Source: Lithodes maja (lineage: Eukaryota > Arthropoda > Malacostraca > Decapoda > Lithodidae). From it: a DNA stretch of 64,000 bases. Below, in pieces: positions 52,340 through 62,069 of this stretch. Under the pieces are notes generated by a model that saw only the letters and a program-made list of their open reading frames with translations, made no database searches and had not been told where the DNA came from. The position numbers were made by a program, and so were the translations under genes. The DNA is taken from contig JBAKBP010006594.1 of NCBI GenBank assembly GCA_037953745.1, forward strand, positions 44,721 to 108,720, given 5' to 3'. Each line of letters starts with the position of its first letter. Within the stretch, counting starts at the first letter, position 1.

Positions 52340-53025
52340 TAGGGCTGGGCAAGACTCGATATTTTTGGACTCGATGGGATCGATTCTTTTTGGAGACAGA
52401 CTCGCCAGACTCGATTCCAGACTCGAGTCTTTCCCTACACTTATTCTACAGTGGTCAGTGTCGCTCAGTGACACACCTTAGTGATCTGAAAGGTCACTCG
52501 GGTCACTCTAAAGGGGTTCAGGTCACTATAGCGAGTCCATACGACCAGGTGGCAGGAGTTAGAGATACTGTAGTAAAAAGAGAGCGGCCATCTTCTTCCC
52601 CAGACGCCATTCTGGGGCCATAATTATCATTTTCATCATTAAGCATATTATCATGATATTATTAATATATATTAATATATATTTATCGTTATAACCGTTT
52701 GCGAGTTTCAGGGTAAAATAATTTGAAGCCAAAGAGATCAATATTAAAGGAAATACATATTGTGAGCCGTGGTGGATGGGGTTAGAATGATGCTTGAGTC
52801 TGTGAGCCTAGTGTGAGCCGTGAGCCAGCCAGTGAGCCTCCTATAATCCGCAGCTTCCACAAGACTCGTTTCTAGTTCTACTAGGCGCCTCGCTGCCAGA
52901 CTGCCAGTCTTTGTACAAGTTTGTAGGCCTAGTAGAATCGATTCTCTATTAATTGGACTCGAGTCCCGGATCGTTCACCTGGACTCGAAAGACTCGATTC
53001 TGGGATCGATTCCTGCCCAGCCCTA
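52340..53025. mobile_element. 686-bp hAT-type MITE in the BEL-2 leader
   Basis: Perfect ends TAGGGCTGGGCA and TGCCCAGCCCTA flanked by an exact 8-bp duplication CCGGTTGG (52332-52339 and 53026-53033). The 8-bp target and the TAGGGCTGGGC-type end are characteristic of hAT elements. The interior has subterminal GACTCGAT/ATCGATTC/GACTCGAG motifs on both sides and no transposase. Confidence 0.9.
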
Positions 53026-53110
53026 CCGGTTGGCGTCTCTTAACTAGGCTACTATTTTGCCCTTGTATTTGTAACATTTTAGATAAATAGCCTACAGGCT
53101 TTCATGCAAA

Positions 53111-53380
53111 ATGAATAAACAGGAAGAGACACCGTTTACTGGGGTGCCGAGCAAAGCCCCTAAAAATCAGAGGGCGGGACTTCGGGGAGTATTAACTAGG
53201 TTAATTGTAGATGTCAACACTTTTATCACTACTGCTGACCTTGAAGAATTAGAGGCTAGGTTAGACAATGTCCAGGCTACCCACGGTCGTATTGTGGCTC
53301 TGAGTGAGGTGATTGTGGCAGGCATGACAGAGGAGGATGAGATAGTTGCAGAGTGTGATAATCTCGCCCTCTATGATTAA
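53111..53380 (+). pseudogene. BEL-2 gag N-terminus
   Basis: It starts MNKQEETPFTGVP, soon after the MITE. Encodes a helical region (LRGVLTRLIVDVNTFITTAD) followed by an acidic helix. It reaches a TAA after LALYD, beyond which the same frame continues as gag (KAKHLLQRAVANK, LPKLNLPTFGGKLTEWLAFW) to about 53634. The stop is therefore a nonsense mutation within gag, not its end. Confidence 0.75.
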
Positions 53381-53634
53381 CCTGTCTTTAAAGCGAAGCA
53401 CCTATTACAGCGCGCTGTCGCAAATAAGAAGGGAGGCAAGAACGAGGCCCATAGAAGGGTTGACCCGAAACACACTGTGCACCTCCCAAAGCTCAATCTT
53501 CCTACATTTGGGGGCAAATTGACTGAGTGGTTAGCTTTTTGGGATGTATTTCGGTCTACTGTTCATGAATCCTCTTTGGATAATGTCCGTAAGTTTCACT
53601 ACCTGAACGGACAAATGGAAGGAGAGGCCTTACA

Positions 53635-55266
53635 TTGATAGAGGGTTTTGCGGTAGTAGGTGATAGCTATCTGGAGGCAGTACAATTATTAAAGTCCACA
53701 TACGGGGATCAAGAGCAGTTGAAGATGGCCCATGTCGTTGCCTTGTTAAAGCTCGCAGAACCACAGTATAAGGTTGAGGAGTTAGCAACATTTAGGGCAG
53801 ATATGGAGTGCCATACTCGATCGCTAGTCACCCTAGGGCTCACCACACAGGAAATGATAGTCATTATCTTATGTCAGAAGCTTCCTATGGCAATACTAGA
53901 CAAGGTTAGATCGTTTGATCTGGGGGAGTTCAAAACTCAGTTCAGTAAAGAAATTAGTAATCTACAGTTGAACAATGGGAGAATGTATGTGTCGGGAGGG
54001 AGTGGGAATGTGGAGATGAGGGGAACTGTAAGCATGACGGTGGGGACTAAAGGAAAGAAAGAGGGTACATATAAGAAACCTGCTCAGATTCTATGTAAGC
54101 TATGTAACAACAAACATAAATGGAGTTTCTGTGTAAAATACCCAACAAATGAGACAAAACTAGCACAGGCAAAGAGGTTGAAGCTATGTGTAGGTTGTCT
54201 AAGTAAGGAACATGGTAAGCAGGGACAATGTACTGCTACATACTTATGGCCCTGTTGCCACTGCAAAGGACATCACTTTGACAAGTTGTGTCCTACAGCA
54301 GATAAAGTCAAAGATGTCAAACCAGAGGGTACTACGACTTTGACACTAGGTAGCACGCAAGACACCACTATATTGCCCACAATACAGATTCCCATGGAAG
54401 GTAATGACAGAAACAAGGTTTGTCGGGTACTTCTTGATCAGGGGTCTCAACGATCCTTTATAAAAAGGTCCGTATTAATGGGACTTAAGCACCGAATCGT
54501 AGGGGCTGAGACTCTTCGATTGCAGGGCTTCACAGGGGTTACTGACAAACAAGTCTACGAGATAGCGGAGATTTCATATTTCTACCGTAAAAACAGGTAC
54601 TTTATGACATGTATCGTAGTAGACACCCTACCAGAATATGTATCTGTAGGAGTGAAGAAGGTGGAACACGCATTACGTAGCAAAGGGGTTAACTTGTCAG
54701 ATCCCATGGGAGATCAGAGTGAGGTGCATGTTCTACTTGGTGTAGATCATTATTATGATGTAGTATACCCTGGATTTAAAAGAATGTGTGGTGTAATTTT
54801 AATCCCCACTAAATTTGGCTATTGCATGAGCGGAAAGGTGCATACTACACAGTCAAATGTCGTGGTCGACACGGTCTCGATATTAAGAGTGAATGTAACC
54901 GCGGCAGAGGAGTTGGGAAGGGAGGATTCCCAACCTAGTGACCCTAAAATGACTGCCGAGTTCGACCTGGAACGACTGTGGAGATTGGATCACATAGGCA
55001 TTAATCCTATGGAGACCGATTATGACTCGGAAATTGCGCTGAAGAAGTTTGAAGAGTCTGTGAGCTACTGTGCCTCAGACAAGCAATATGAGGTTAGTGT
55101 ACCCTGGAAGAATATTGAGATAGGCCTGCCAACCAACTATGGATTGGCATTAGGTCGCTTGCGCGCATTACAGCGTAAATTGACGAATGAACCGAACACG
55201 CGCCAGGCGTATGATGATGTTTTTCGGAGTTATGGAGATAGGGCTTCATTGAGAGAGTCGATGTAA
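53635..55266 (+). CDS. BEL-2 gag C-terminus, protease, start of RT
   Basis: A 543-aa frame. DUF1759-type continuation (YLEAVQLLKSTYGDQEQLK), Cys-rich knuckles (CKLCNNKHKW, CVGCLSKEHG, CCHCKGHHFD), then a retropepsin-like DUF1758 domain with LLDQGSQRSFIKRS, and the pre-RT region LWRLDHIGINPMETDYDSEI. It ends by frameshift near the RT start (the LGRLRALQRKL region is still in frame). It begins after a frameshift from upstream gag, so its first Met is internal. Confidence 0.85.
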   Translation: MIEGFAVVGDSYLEAVQLLKSTYGDQEQLKMAHVVALLKLAEPQYKVEELATFRADMECHTRSLVTLGLTTQEMIVIILCQKLPMAILDKVRSFDLGEFKTQFSKEISNLQLNNGRMYVSGGSGNVEMRGTVSMTVGTKGKKEGTYKKPAQILCKLCNNKHKWSFCVKYPTNETKLAQAKRLKLCVGCLSKEHGKQGQCTATYLWPCCHCKGHHFDKLCPTADKVKDVKPEGTTTLTLGSTQDTTILPTIQIPMEGNDRNKVCRVLLDQGSQRSFIKRSVLMGLKHRIVGAETLRLQGFTGVTDKQVYEIAEISYFYRKNRYFMTCIVVDTLPEYVSVGVKKVEHALRSKGVNLSDPMGDQSEVHVLLGVDHYYDVVYPGFKRMCGVILIPTKFGYCMSGKVHTTQSNVVVDTVSILRVNVTAAEELGREDSQPSDPKMTAEFDLERLWRLDHIGINPMETDYDSEIALKKFEESVSYCASDKQYEVSVPWKNIEIGLPTNYGLALGRLRALQRKLTNEPNTRQAYDDVFRSYGDRASLRESM

Positions 55267-55313
55267 AAGAACCGATTAAGAAGGGAAGGGATCACTATCT
55301 GGCCCATCATGGG

Positions 55314-56825
55314 GTGAGGAAAGACAGCGTCACCACACCAATATGGGTGGTGTATGACTGCTCTGCCCACCAAGGTCAACAACCCAGTCTAAATGACTGC
55401 CTGCTGACAGGTCCGTCTTTGGTGTCGGATCTGTCCCAACATCTAATGCGGTTTAGGCTGGGGCAGTATGCATTTACTAGTGACATCGAGAAAGCATTCT
55501 TGATGGTCAAACTAAAAGAGGAAGATAGAGATGTTACCCGCTTTCTTTGGTTCAAAGACATTAGCGACTCTGAAAGTCCGGTCGTAATCTACCGTTTTCG
55601 GGTTGTACTCTTTGGCGCTACATGTTCACAGTTTTTGTTAAATGCCACAATCAAAAAACATCTATCGGATACTCATGATGACACAAGTAAACTATCTCCC
55701 GGGTTATATATAGACAATTTGCAGGGTTCTAGCGATAGTCAGGATGATTTGTTACATACCTACTGGCAGGCACGTAGATTGTTTACAGAAGCTCATTTAT
55801 TTCTCCGCGAGTGGGTTACTAATAGTGAAGATCTTCAGAGTTTGATACAGGTGGACGGTACGGCATCTCATAACCAGGAAAAGTCCAGAAATTTGGGGAT
55901 GATCTGGCAACCTCAACAAGACATACTAAGTTTTCAAACAAGCTCTTTTGCTCAGCAGACAGGAGCGCACACAAAAAGAAGTCTGTTGAGCAAAGTTGCG
56001 CAATTTTTTGATCCTTTGGGTCTAGCATTACCCATTACCATCAGAGCTAGGATTCTGATGCAGGAAGTTTGGAGACGCAAAATAGGATGGGATGACAGTT
56101 TGCCCAAGGATTTGAATGACCAAGGGACATTGTTGTTAAATGAGTATGACATCCTATGTACTAAACCTTTACCTCGTAAAGTGGCGGCGTTCGGTGACGT
56201 TACGTTACACAAGTTTTGCGATGCTAGCGCCACGGCATACGGGGTAGCCATATATGTCGTTACTTCATTTGGGGCACATTTAGTTACCGCCCGGGCTAAA
56301 GTAGCCCCGGTTAAAAAGGTAACTATCCCTAAAATGGAATTGAATGCCATGCTGCTATTAGCATGTCTGGTGCAACATGTACGCGCAGCATACGAGAGCG
56401 AATTAAATATTGAAATCGTTCACGTATGGTGCGATAGTCAGGTCGCACTCAACTGGATACATAGCAAGAAGTCCCTGCCAGTTTATGTGAGAAATAGGGT
56501 AGATGAGATTAGGGCCCTATTGCCAGACGTTGCATATCATTATGTAAATACAAAAGACAACCCTAGTGATCTCATAACTAGGGGTATAACGGCTAGCCAG
56601 TTAGTGAAGTCCGAATTGTGGTGGCATGGTCCAAAGTGGCTGCTCCATGAAAATGAATGGACGATTTGGCATGCTGATGGTGAGGGACTTCTGCCACTGG
56701 AAACAGTGGCAGTTACAGCCCAACCAAATGAGCCACCGGGTCCAATAATAGAATGGGCAAGATTCAGTGATTATAATAAATTAGTCAGCTTGGGTGTTGA
56801 GATATATATCCAATATCAAGCTTAA
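55314..56825 (+). CDS. BEL-2 reverse transcriptase and RNase H
   Basis: A 503-aa frame. RT: TPIWVVYDCSAHQG, FTSDIEKAFLMVKL (first Asp), FRVVLFGATCSQFLLNATI and LYIDNLQGS (YIDN catalytic box). RNase H follows: LHKFCDASATAYGVAIYVVT, VTIPKMELNAMLL (Glu) and VWCDSQVALNWIHS (Asp), then RNRVDEIRALLP and NPSDLITRGI. The catalytic residues are present. The frame is lost at 56825, ahead of the integrase. Confidence 0.9.
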   Translation: MRKDSVTTPIWVVYDCSAHQGQQPSLNDCLLTGPSLVSDLSQHLMRFRLGQYAFTSDIEKAFLMVKLKEEDRDVTRFLWFKDISDSESPVVIYRFRVVLFGATCSQFLLNATIKKHLSDTHDDTSKLSPGLYIDNLQGSSDSQDDLLHTYWQARRLFTEAHLFLREWVTNSEDLQSLIQVDGTASHNQEKSRNLGMIWQPQQDILSFQTSSFAQQTGAHTKRSLLSKVAQFFDPLGLALPITIRARILMQEVWRRKIGWDDSLPKDLNDQGTLLLNEYDILCTKPLPRKVAAFGDVTLHKFCDASATAYGVAIYVVTSFGAHLVTARAKVAPVKKVTIPKMELNAMLLLACLVQHVRAAYESELNIEIVHVWCDSQVALNWIHSKKSLPVYVRNRVDEIRALLPDVAYHYVNTKDNPSDLITRGITASQLVKSELWWHGPKWLLHENEWTIWHADGEGLLPLETVAVTAQPNEPPGPIIEWARFSDYNKLVSLGVEIYIQYQA

Positions 56826-57255
56826 AGTAACGAGCCAACTCTGCAACAGGGGTCACAACATTGATGCTCGTGAATATAAAGCAGCTGAAGTAACTTTGAT
56901 CAAGTTGGTTCAAGCAGAAACCTTTTCCAATGAATTAGAATCTCTGCAAAGCTCGAACAAGACATTAATGCCTAATTTAGTGCGTCAATTGAGGTTGCAC
57001 TTAGATAATGACCTCATCAGGTGTGAGGGTCGCCTGAAGTGGTCGGGTGTAACGGACGGCACAAACCGTCCTATAATTATGCCAACAAGACATCACGTTA
57101 CTGATCTATTGATCATACGTGCACATAGGGAAGTAAAGCACTACGGGGTATGTCATATTATATCAAATTTGCGTCTCACATGGTGGATACCCAGAGTTCG
57201 ACAAGTAGCTCGATGCGTAGTAAGAAAGTGTGTAATATGCCAGACTAAAGGGTAA
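56794..57255 (+). pseudogene. BEL-2 integrase zinc-binding domain
   Basis: Encodes IKLVQAETFSNELESLQSSN, LRLHLDNDLIRCEGRLKWSG and a zinc-binding HHCC region: IIRAHREVKHYGVCHIISNL then CVVRKCVICQTKG. It is in another frame from the RNase H and from the integrase core, marking two separate frameshifts. Confidence 0.8.
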
Positions 57256-57428
57256 ACCATATGCAACTGGACCAGCTCCACCTCTACCTGAATGCCGTGT
57301 AAAGCACATAGAGCCTTTCCAAGCTGTAGGGTTAGATTACACAGGGGCATTGAAGACGAGAGAGCATGAGAAGGTTTATATATTATTGTTTACCTGTGCA
57401 ACGTCTCGAGCGGTACACCTAGAACTAT

Positions 57429-57710
57429 GTGATAATGTCTAGCGAAGAATTTATGCTGGCGTTTAGACGGTTTTGTGCCCGTCGTTCATTCCCTCAACTC
57501 ATTCTTAGCGACAATGCTCCCACTCATTTCCAGGCATCAAAATATCTGAAGGATATGAGCAGTGATCCTACAATCATCACTTTTATGGGGGAGAGAAAGT
57601 GCGAATGGAGGTTCATCCCAGTTAAGGCACCATGGTTTGGTGGAATGTGGGAACTGTGTGTCGGCATAGTAAAGTCAGGACTCAGAGCGGTAGTAAGACG
57701 TGCTCAGTAA
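57429..57710 (+). pseudogene. BEL-2 integrase core, N-terminal part
   Basis: SEEFMLAFRRFCARRSFPQL then LILSDNAPTHFQ (second catalytic Asp), CEWRFIPVKAPWFGGMWE (catalytic Glu). The first Asp (VGLDYTGAL) lies upstream at about 57330-57350 in another frame. The frame runs into the 38-bp tandem duplication and stops. Confidence 0.8.
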
Positions 57711-58420
57711 AGTCAGGACTCAGAGCGGTAGTAAGACGTGCTCTATTGAAGAAGAGTGAGTTGACGACAGTCCTCACAGAGATAGAGGCAGTCGTGAATG
57801 ATCGTCCGCTCACATATGTGTACACCGACCTGCAAGAACCACTACCAATAAAGCCAGCTCACTTGCTATATGGTAAACCATTGACGGCATTTCCATCTGA
57901 TTTCCAATCCATAGTAGAGTTAGAGGATCCCTCGTTGTACTCTGAGGCAGCGGTGTCTAAGAGATACCAGTATATATCGAGGGTAATCGAAGATTTTAGA
58001 AAACGGTGGATTAATGATTATCTGCTAGCATTGAGGGAAAGGAGTGTTCCACCCTCTGGTAGACCGACGGCACCTACTGCTGGTGAAGTCGTTTTAATTA
58101 AAGAAGATAGTCCTCGTTTATATTGGAAATTGGGCCGCGTGTTGGAGGTATACAAGGGGGAAGACTCTGTAGAGCGGGTGGCACTATTGAGGACGGCCAC
58201 TGGAACTACTGTTCGTCCTATCGCACGTTTGTACGCTTTGGAGCTCGATTCCACTTTACAATCGGAGACTCCACCTGTTATTGCTGGGTCCGAGGATTCT
58301 CAAAGTAACGACTCACCTCTTACTGATGGTGATCAATCTCGGACCGGGACGCGTCCCAGATGCGCTGCTGCTGGCGCCGTCGACATGTGGCGTCAGAAGA
58401 TAGCCTCTGGGCAACTTTAA
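57632..58420 (+). CDS. BEL-2 integrase C-terminus
   Basis: From the duplication onward: LLKKSELTTVLTEIEAVVND, PLPIKPAHLLYGKPLTAFPS, YQYISRVIEDFRKRWINDYL and GEVVLIKEDSPRLYWKLGRV (C-terminal DNA-binding-like domain), then an acidic tail and a basic RTGTRPRC motif. It parallels the C-terminus of BEL-1 (GDIVLIHDERPRLFWKLGRI). The first residues are an out-of-frame reading of the duplicated unit. Confidence 0.85.
   Translation: MVWWNVGTVCRHSKVRTQSGSKTCSVKSGLRAVVRRALLKKSELTTVLTEIEAVVNDRPLTYVYTDLQEPLPIKPAHLLYGKPLTAFPSDFQSIVELEDPSLYSEAAVSKRYQYISRVIEDFRKRWINDYLLALRERSVPPSGRPTAPTAGEVVLIKEDSPRLYWKLGRVLEVYKGEDSVERVALLRTATGTTVRPIARLYALELDSTLQSETPPVIAGSEDSQSNDSPLTDGDQSRTGTRPRCAAAGAVDMWRQKIASGQL
57668..57743 (+). 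repeat. 38-bp tandem duplication in integrase
   Basis: AGTAAAGTCAGG...ACGTGCTC occurs twice back to back (57668-57705 and 57706-57743) without mismatches. 38 is not a multiple of three, so it shifts the frame just after the catalytic Glu. Perfect identity suggests a recent event. Confidence 0.95.
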
Positions 58421-58426
58421 GTTTAA

Positions 58427-58460
58427 GGTGGGGTTCAGGTATTTTTTTGTGGGGGGAGTG
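58427..58460 (+). promoter_or_regulatory. BEL-2 polypurine region
   Basis: GGTGGGG and GTGGGGGGAGTG lie directly before the 3' LTR start, the place where plus-strand DNA synthesis is primed in LTR elements. Confidence 0.55.
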
Positions 58461-58483
58461 TATCGTATAAATACGATAGGGTA
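58461..58483 (+). repeat. BEL-2 3' LTR, first 23 bp
   Basis: TATCGTATAAATACGATAGG then GTA, after which the CR1 interrupts the LTR. GGGTA here (58479-58483) recurs at 62070-62074, where the LTR resumes with TGACTC. Confidence 0.92.
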
Positions 58484-58711
58484 CAAAGGAGTACAATGGA
58501 GTACAAAGGAAATCAAGCAACAACATATATAGTGACCCTTCTAGGTTGCTTGTTCTCCAAAACACTGAGGATCAAGTGTCCAAACAGTGGTTTAGAGTGG
58601 GTAAGGGAACATTGGAAAGGGAACTACTGCCCTGGAACTAATGTCCGTGGCAGGATTAGGAAGTTAGTAGGGGACAGATGGGTTAGTAACTGAGGGGGGG
58701 ATAAAATAAAG

Positions 58712-58984
58712 TTATTCATTTATAAACGCAGTCAGTCTCGGGTTTGATGCGAGATATTTGTCTAAGCGGAGTTTCAATGAATCAACGGTGCTGCAGTCTA
58801 TAACGTCTCGGGGAAGCCCATTCCACAAGTTGACAACTCGATTGAAGAAGAAATTCTTAGATTCATGTGAGTTAAAAGTTTTACCAATAATTTTGCAACC
58901 GTTTCCCCGCGTGTAATTAGATTGGTCGATAGTGAAGTACTTACTACAGTTCATATTGTCCATGCCTTTGATGATTTTGAACAC
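58712..58984 (-). pseudogene. CR1 ORF2 C-terminus
   Basis: FKIIKGMDNMNCSKYFTIDQ, NYTRGNGCKIIGKTFNSHES and NLWNGLPRDVIDCSTVDSLK, then KYLAS: the C-terminal segment typical of CR1-type ORF2. In an intact element it joins the RT in one frame. Confidence 0.82.
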
Positions 58985-59118
58985 TTGAATTAAGTCACCT
59001 CTTAATCCGCGCTGGGTTAAAGGAAATAGATTTAATTATCTAAGACGCTCTTCGTATGGTTTGTTCTTTAGGCTAGGTATCATTTTGGTAACTCTACGTT
59101 GAACTCGTTCTAGCTTGT

Positions 59119-59709
59119 TTATATTTTTTGGTACCAGGATTGAACGCAGTATTCCAGAAGAGGGCGGACAAAGGAATTGTAAAGGGTTAGGATAACTTCT
59201 TTGGATTTATGCTCAAATGACCTGCCTATAAAGCCAATTATTTTGTTTGCCTTCTTAACAACTTCTGAACATTGTTGATTCGGTTTTAGGTTACTCGATA
59301 TTGTTACTCCCAGATCGGTTTCTCTGTTTACATTCTTAAGCTGAGTGCCATTCATCGAATAGTTTGCTTTCTCATTTAGGTATCCGATATGTAGTACTTT
59401 ACATTTATCCGCATTGAAACTCATTTGCCAAATTTGGGCCCAACATGACAATTTATCTAGATTGTGTTGCATATCGTCAACTTGTTCTTTTGAGAGTATG
59501 CTATTTGCAATTTTTGTATCGTCAGCAAATTTTGAGATTGTACAGGTGAGATCCTCATCTATGTCGTTGATGTAAATTAGAAAGAGAATTGGTCCTAGTA
59601 CCGATCCCTGGGGTATCCCGCTACTTACATTGGTCCATTTAGATGCCTTACCATTTATGACTACTCTTTGCTTTCTGTCGCTGAGCCAATTTTCTATCCA
59701 TTTCAACAC
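59119..59709 (-). CDS. CR1 reverse transcriptase, palm and thumb
   Basis: WIENWLSDRKQRVVINGKAS, SGIPQGSVLGPILFLIYIND, the catalytic box SKFADDTKIANS (FADD form of YxDD), SFNADKCKVLHIGY, DLGVTISSNL and LLEYCVQSW. The FADDTK box is characteristic of CR1-like elements. Open for 196 residues, separated by a frameshift from the RT N-terminus. Confidence 0.88.
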   Translation of the reverse strand: MLKWIENWLSDRKQRVVINGKASKWTNVSSGIPQGSVLGPILFLIYINDIDEDLTCTISKFADDTKIANSILSKEQVDDMQHNLDKLSCWAQIWQMSFNADKCKVLHIGYLNEKANYSMNGTQLKNVNRETDLGVTISSNLKPNQQCSEVVKKANKIIGFIGRSFEHKSKEVILTLYNSFVRPLLEYCVQSWYQKI

Positions 59710-59861
59710 ACCGTCTTGTATTCCATGCGCTTTTAGTTTTAGCAGTAAACGTTTGTGGGGAACTTTGTCAAAGGCCTTTTGAAAATCAAGGTATATAATA
59801 TCTACAGCTTTACTGTCATCGTAGAGGTTGAGGATATCGTGGAAGAAGTCTAAGAGGTTTG

Positions 59862-60344
59862 TTAAACAGGAACTTTTTTACGAAAGCTGTGTTGAGTATC
59901 TTTAAGTAAGTTATTTGCCTCTAAGTGATTTACGAGTCTGTCTCTTATGACCGTTTCTAGCATTTTACATACAATTGAGGTTAAGCTAATTGGACGATAG
60001 TTACTGGGTAGGGATTTGCTGCCTTTTTTGAATATCGGTGTTACGTTGGCTAGCTTCCACTGATCAGGCATAGTCCCAGACTTCAAGGATATATTGAATA
60101 GCAATGTCAGTGGTTTGGAGAGCTCATCCTTAGCTTCCTTTAGAACTCTAGGCGAGATTGTATCAGGTCCAGGCGTTTTATTTACCTTGAGTTTATCTAA
60201 ACAATTCAATACTTCTCTCTCTGTAACGGTGATATTGCTTAGAACATCTGAATTATCAATCTGAATCGGCGATGGTGTAGGGATATCACTGAGGTCTTCG
60301 GTTGTAAAAACTGATGCAAAGAAGGTATTGAGGGCATTACTCAT
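59862..60344 (-). CDS. CR1 reverse transcriptase, N-terminal part
   Basis: VLNCLDKLKVNKTPGPDTIS (RT block 0), then WKLANVTPIFKKGSKSLPSN, YRPISLTSIVCKMLETVIRD and HSFRKKVPV. It ends where the frame is lost before the first catalytic Asp region (AVDIIYLDFQKAFDKVPH-type sequence at about 59830-59770, also broken). Confidence 0.85.
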   Translation of the reverse strand: MSNALNTFFASVFTTEDLSDIPTPSPIQIDNSDVLSNITVTEREVLNCLDKLKVNKTPGPDTISPRVLKEAKDELSKPLTLLFNISLKSGTMPDQWKLANVTPIFKKGSKSLPSNYRPISLTSIVCKMLETVIRDRLVNHLEANNLLKDTQHSFRKKVPV

Positions 60345-60529
60345 TTGTACTTTGTCTTTGGTGTATTCTCCATTTTCATCGACTAACGGTCCAACAGTTG
60401 AAGTAACTACTTTTTTCTTTCTGATATAACTATAGAATTCTTTCGGGTTTGTTTTACTTTGATTCGCAACATGTAACTCCAGGGTCTTTTTACTTTGCTT
60501 AATTCACATTTTGGCTTTGCGTCGTAGCT

Positions 60530-61498
60530 CTACAATTTCACCTGTTCTTCGTCATTTTGTGAGGATTTTAATCTATCATTAGCAAATTTTTTAGCAAGCA
60601 GACAGTCTGAAATATCTTCATTCCACCATTTGGGCTTATCATTATGGCCTGGACGCCATATTTTCGATGGTATGCAGTCTTGCACTGCCTTAAGGTAAGT
60701 GGTTGTGAAACACTCCCAAGATGTATTTATGTCGTTATTGTTAGTCAGAAAGCTCCAGTCAGTTTCTTTAAGCTTTGATTTAAGTTTATGAAAATTTGCT
60801 TTCTTGAAATTAGGGACTTTCTCAATGCTGCTATTTGATTTGTTACTAGTAAACTTTAAAGTGAAAGTTATCGTACGATGGTCGCTGTTACTGAATTCAT
60901 CACCAACATTCAAATTCTCTATTAATTCTTCTTTTGTTGCGAGTACAAGGTCAAGCACATTATTACCACGGGTCGGAGATTGTACAAATTGAAAAAGTGA
61001 ACTCTCTTGCAAGTTAGCATAGAGGTCGTGTCCAGAGTGTGAAGTAAGAATATCGCCCCATTTAGTCACGGGTAAGTTGAAATCGCCAAGAATTACGGTA
61101 TCTTGTATGTTAGTTATTTCTGCAATTTGTTCATAAATTTCACTGTCAGTTTGCACTGATTGAGCTGGGGGTCTGTATAATAAAGCTAGTGTTATTTTAG
61201 TTCCTCGTTTATTATTTAATAGTACGTAAGATATATCTATATTCGCAATTTGAGGTTTTGACATTAAGACGGGATTAAGACTTTCCTTTATAAAAAACAG
61301 AACTCCTCCTCCATTTCTATTGATCCGACTTTTCTCAAACATTGTATAACCAGGAAGCGTATATTCGGTTAAAAAGTCTCTGTCTTCCATATTTAACCAA
61401 GATTCTGTAATGCCGATTATATCATAATGTTCTGTAAACACGATTTCCTCTAGATCTGAAAATTTATTGCGTATGCTACGAGCATTTTCATAAAACAT
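60530..61498 (-). CDS. CR1 endonuclease (APE-type)
   Basis: A 322-aa frame: MFYENARSIRNKFSDL (metal-binding Asn), YDIIGITESWL (catalytic Glu), GGGVLFFIKESL, ALLYRPP, VILGDFNLPVTKW (Asp-x-Asn), NVLDLVLATKEE and NSDHRTITFTL (Ser-Asp-His), followed by the linker to RT (KPKWWNEDISDC). All catalytic positions are present. It nicks the target for integration. Confidence 0.9.
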   Translation of the reverse strand: MFYENARSIRNKFSDLEEIVFTEHYDIIGITESWLNMEDRDFLTEYTLPGYTMFEKSRINRNGGGVLFFIKESLNPVLMSKPQIANIDISYVLLNNKRGTKITLALLYRPPAQSVQTDSEIYEQIAEITNIQDTVILGDFNLPVTKWGDILTSHSGHDLYANLQESSLFQFVQSPTRGNNVLDLVLATKEELIENLNVGDEFSNSDHRTITFTLKFTSNKSNSSIEKVPNFKKANFHKLKSKLKETDWSFLTNNNDINTSWECFTTTYLKAVQDCIPSKIWRPGHNDKPKWWNEDISDCLLAKKFANDRLKSSQNDEEQVKL

Positions 61499-61563
61499 CT
61501 TAAGAGTATTAGAGTTGGATGTTACTGATTGTGTATTGTCTGAATTTCCAGTTCGTATTTGAC

Positions 61564-62069
61564 TTACACTACCCCCGGATACCCCCGGTTGACCCCGTTT
61601 TTTGAACGGAAATCCTTGACTGCATCGTTCAGCAGACGACCAAGACGTGCAGCTCCTACTTCATTGAGATGTACACCATCTCCTGAAAACAAAGATTTAT
61701 CATAGTAAAAATTATCCCACGTGTCGACAAAGCCGATGTCCTCTTCCCTGCAGAGTTTGGCTAGTCGGCGATTTGTACTGGTAGCTATGTTGTAGAATCG
61801 GTTTTCTACATCAATCCGGGCCGGGGAACAATTCCTGAAATTAAGATTCAATTAAATTTTTCCTTGAAGGACCTGATCAGCCGCCGGTACTTGCAAAGTA
61901 GTTTCTCTGACCGCGTCCGTTGGACATCGTTAGATCCAACGTGGATGACGTACGTAGTGCTTGCGGGGGCGAGCCTGGAAACCTCTTCCACAGCCGCAAC
62001 AATGTCGTCCACGCCGCCACCTGGGATACAGAATCGCTTTCTGGTCCTGGGTGCCCTGGCGCAGAACTC
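61564..62069 (-). pseudogene. CR1 ORF1: SGNH/GDSL esterase domain, frameshifted
   Basis: The upstream part (62066-61856) reads IPGGGVDDIVAAVEEVSRLA then YVIHVGSNDVQRTRSEKL, the block with the conserved Gly-x-Asn-Asp. The downstream part (61851-61564) has ENRFYNIATSTNRRLAKLCR and DKSLFSGDGVHLNEVGAARL with the catalytic Asp and His of block V. Between them the sequence ISGIVPRPG appears in a third frame, so there are two frame breaks close together. An esterase in ORF1 is known for CR1-group LINEs. The N-terminal catalytic Ser block is missing through 5' truncation. Confidence 0.82.

Larger units (their letters stand above)
58484..62069 (-). mobile_element. CR1 non-LTR retrotransposon inside the BEL-2 3' LTR
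   Basis: A 3.59-kb minus-strand element: partial ORF1 with an SGNH esterase, then ORF2 with endonuclease and RT, and a 3' tail of three TTGTACTCC-like units instead of poly(A). Flanked by GGGTA. The 5' end lies inside the esterase ORF, so it is 5'-truncated. Related, older fragments are in the 4.04-kb tandem units. Confidence 0.9.
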
